Source: Emmonsiellopsis sp. PD_33
Taxonomy: Eukaryota; Ascomycota; Eurotiomycetes; Onygenales; Ajellomycetaceae
Direction: 5' to 3'
DNA length: 64,000 nucleotides
NCBI GenBank assembly: GCA_032988165.1
Contig: JANTQF010000045.1
Location: forward strand, 109,646-173,645
In this document: piece by piece, positions 62,368-64,000 of the stretch
How the letters are laid out: each line of letters opens with the position of its first letter
How positions within the stretch are numbered: the stretch's first letter is position 1
Position numbers and translations under genes: made by a program
Notes under the pieces: generated by a model
What the model was told of the DNA's origin: nothing
The model's database searches: none
Seen by the model: only the letters and a program-made list of their open reading frames with translations

Positions 62368-63311
62368 GCTGTTGTCGGCGCAGAGGTTGCCAAGTGGGCG
62401 CTGTTAATTTGACTTTTTTGCCCACTCTGTTCCGCGCGTAATATTCCACATTGATCGTTTGATATCAACTTTGCTTCCCCTTTGTCGAGATAAATGCGCC
62501 TAGCTGGATTTGGCAAATGACGATAAATTGACCTTCTATCGCGAAGGGTGCAAATAATCCATACATGCAAATCCAGAGCACATTTTTCTTATCCAGCCTC
62601 TTAACTCCCTGTTCGCTTCTTCTGTTCCTCTTTTAATGTCAACATATACCACATACCCAAATCGTATATAAAGTAGCATATGATTCATACATATGAAGAT
62701 ACGTCAAGAGCAACTTACTCTCGCATCTCCCTTCACATATGTGTCCTAAATACCACGGCCCTAATATGTCTCGATGTGAGGTGATAAATACGCGTCGGTA
62801 CGCCCTATATGTAGGCGAAATAGCCGATGGGAAAAGGGATGAAAATATTCCGGTCCGATAATCATGATTTTGAAGAGGATGGCTTTATATATGCTTGTCA
62901 GAGAGGGAAACAAAACACGCGCCCATCCCATAACGAAGGGAAGCAGAGGGGCGTAAGAGGGATATATACATATATCGCGTCTAGATATTTTCAAGGGCGC
63001 GATCTATCTGGCGACGACGCGGTTTCGTGCTTCTCAGGGGTAAGGAAGAAAGGGGATGGTGGGGGTGTTGTTGATGTTTGGGTAGTGGTTAACCCACGGT
63101 GGAGTTCTGGGCGGAATAATATTCTCGCCGGCTCTCCAAACAATTTCTCTCTATGAATATAGCGCGTTATTAGGACTCATGAATATCAGGCCAACACTTT
63201 ATTAATCTCAGCCCTATGATGGTGTATGATTTGGTTAGGTGCCGCTTTTTATGGGGCTCCCGCCGCATGTCAAGAAATTAACGTTTTCTTGGCCATAGTT
63301 AACGTTAATCA
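62368..63311. other. Intergenic region downstream of the transporter
   Basis: 3' UTR and spacer. Short open frames on both strands look accidental; no RNA gene or repeat recognised before the MITE. Confidence 0.5.
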
Positions 63312-63319
63312 TCGGGAGA

Positions 63320-63709
63320 CAGTGTGTAACCCGAATAGGTCCGAATACAACCCCGAATACAGAGGTTTTTCTAATATTTCTCAACAACCAGAGCAGATAC
63401 AGAGATATAGTTAATTAATAAAAAGAATATCTCACTGAGAGCTACATAATGATATAAAACTTATAATATTTTCATTTCATTTATAGTAGATATTTAACTT
63501 TCTATTCCTAATTATTCGAATAAATTTGAATGCAAATAATTTAACCATAGAATCTTTAAATTTCGTTCAAATTATATAAAAATTATATCATTATGTAGCT
63601 CTCAGTGAGATATTCTTTTTATTAATTAACTATATCTCTGTATCTGCTCTGGTTGTTGAGAAATATTAGAAAAACCTCTGTATTCGGATTCTATTCGGTT
63701 TACACACTG
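63320..63709. mobile_element. hAT-type MITE, copy 2 (390 bp, fold-back)
   Basis: Ends CAGTGTGTAACCCGAATA and TATTCGGTTTACACACTG, the same termini as the 204-bp element at 13,275. Flanked by an 8-bp duplication with one transition: TCGGGAGA (63312-63319) and TCAGGAGA (63710-63717). Inside, a perfect 105-bp inverted repeat (63353-63457 and 63583-63687) surrounds a 125-bp AT-rich loop. No coding capacity. The interior is unrelated to copy 1 apart from the ends. Confidence 0.9.
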
Positions 63710-63717
63710 TCAGGAGA

Positions 63718-64000
63718 TCCATACCCCGTCCCGCATGCACTTTTTTTACGTACTTATGGCCCATGGGGTCTAGATGACACATCAGAGGTCGAGACTCGGT
63801 ATTAACTTATAGTAATATATCTTCTCATATTTACTCTATGGCTTTTCGCAAGGGTTCATGTAATTAAAATACCCATCTTCAAATGGGGTCTTGGAAATCG
63901 CTTCGGGAGGTTAGATAATATTGTTAAATATACAAGCCTCATGCATTCGCTTTGCTCGCTCCCGGCTTGCGCCGCCCCCCCTCCCCCCTCCCCCTTATTC
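63718..64000. other. Window end, no gene seen
   Basis: Mixed DNA ending in a C-rich run (63,975-63,995). Nothing supported. Confidence 0.5.

Overview
The window is nuclear DNA of a filamentous ascomycete. Short GT-AG introns of about 60-125 bp, the gene set (Rrb1, Spg1-type GTPase, Dal5-type and hexose-type MFS carriers) and a sharp split into GC-balanced gene DNA and AT-rich repeat DNA point to Eurotiomycetes. An onygenalean dimorphic fungus such as Blastomyces or a relative is my best guess; this is inference from style and protein wording, not from a search.

Layout. Positions 1-12,400 are ordinary gene DNA: rrb1 (-) and an spg1/TEM1-like GTPase (+) share a promoter; a transglutaminase-fold protein (+) converges on a metallo-beta-lactamase-fold lactonase (-); the lactonase and a five-exon Dal5-family permease (+) diverge from a 948-bp promoter that holds two CGG-N11-CCG palindromes. 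Positions 12,400-15,956 hold no convincing gene but one clean 204-bp hAT-type MITE with an 8-bp target duplication. Positions 59,383-62,367 carry the promoter and a six-intron-free-end, five-exon hexose-type transporter (+), followed by a second, 390-bp MITE of the same family.

Between them lies a 43.4-kb AT-rich island (15,957-59,382) in which I saw no CG dinucleotide at all. Its two edges are a 45-bp inverted repeat whose nine mismatches are all transitions, four pairs of them being TG on one side against CA on the other, as expected when an ancestral CpG decays on opposite strands. I read the island as one very large, RIP-inactivated DNA-transposon-like insertion. Inside it, on the minus strand, are wrecks of a Plavaka-type transposase and an SNF2-family helicase; on the plus strand a three-exon gene for a protein with an N-myristoylation start (MGCCGSKP) and, 257 bp further, a three-exon integrase-core gene. 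A 7.7-kb Ty3/Gypsy chromovirus with 301-bp LTRs and an ATGTA target duplication has jumped into the SNF2 gene. Several minisatellites (units of 36, 37, 63 and 81 bp) and direct repeats fill the rest.

Damage in the island is almost purely point mutation: reading frames and splice structure stay continuous over a kilobase or more while stop codons and lost catalytic Asp/Glu residues accumulate, so several genes can still be delimited to the base. No active gene is predicted there.
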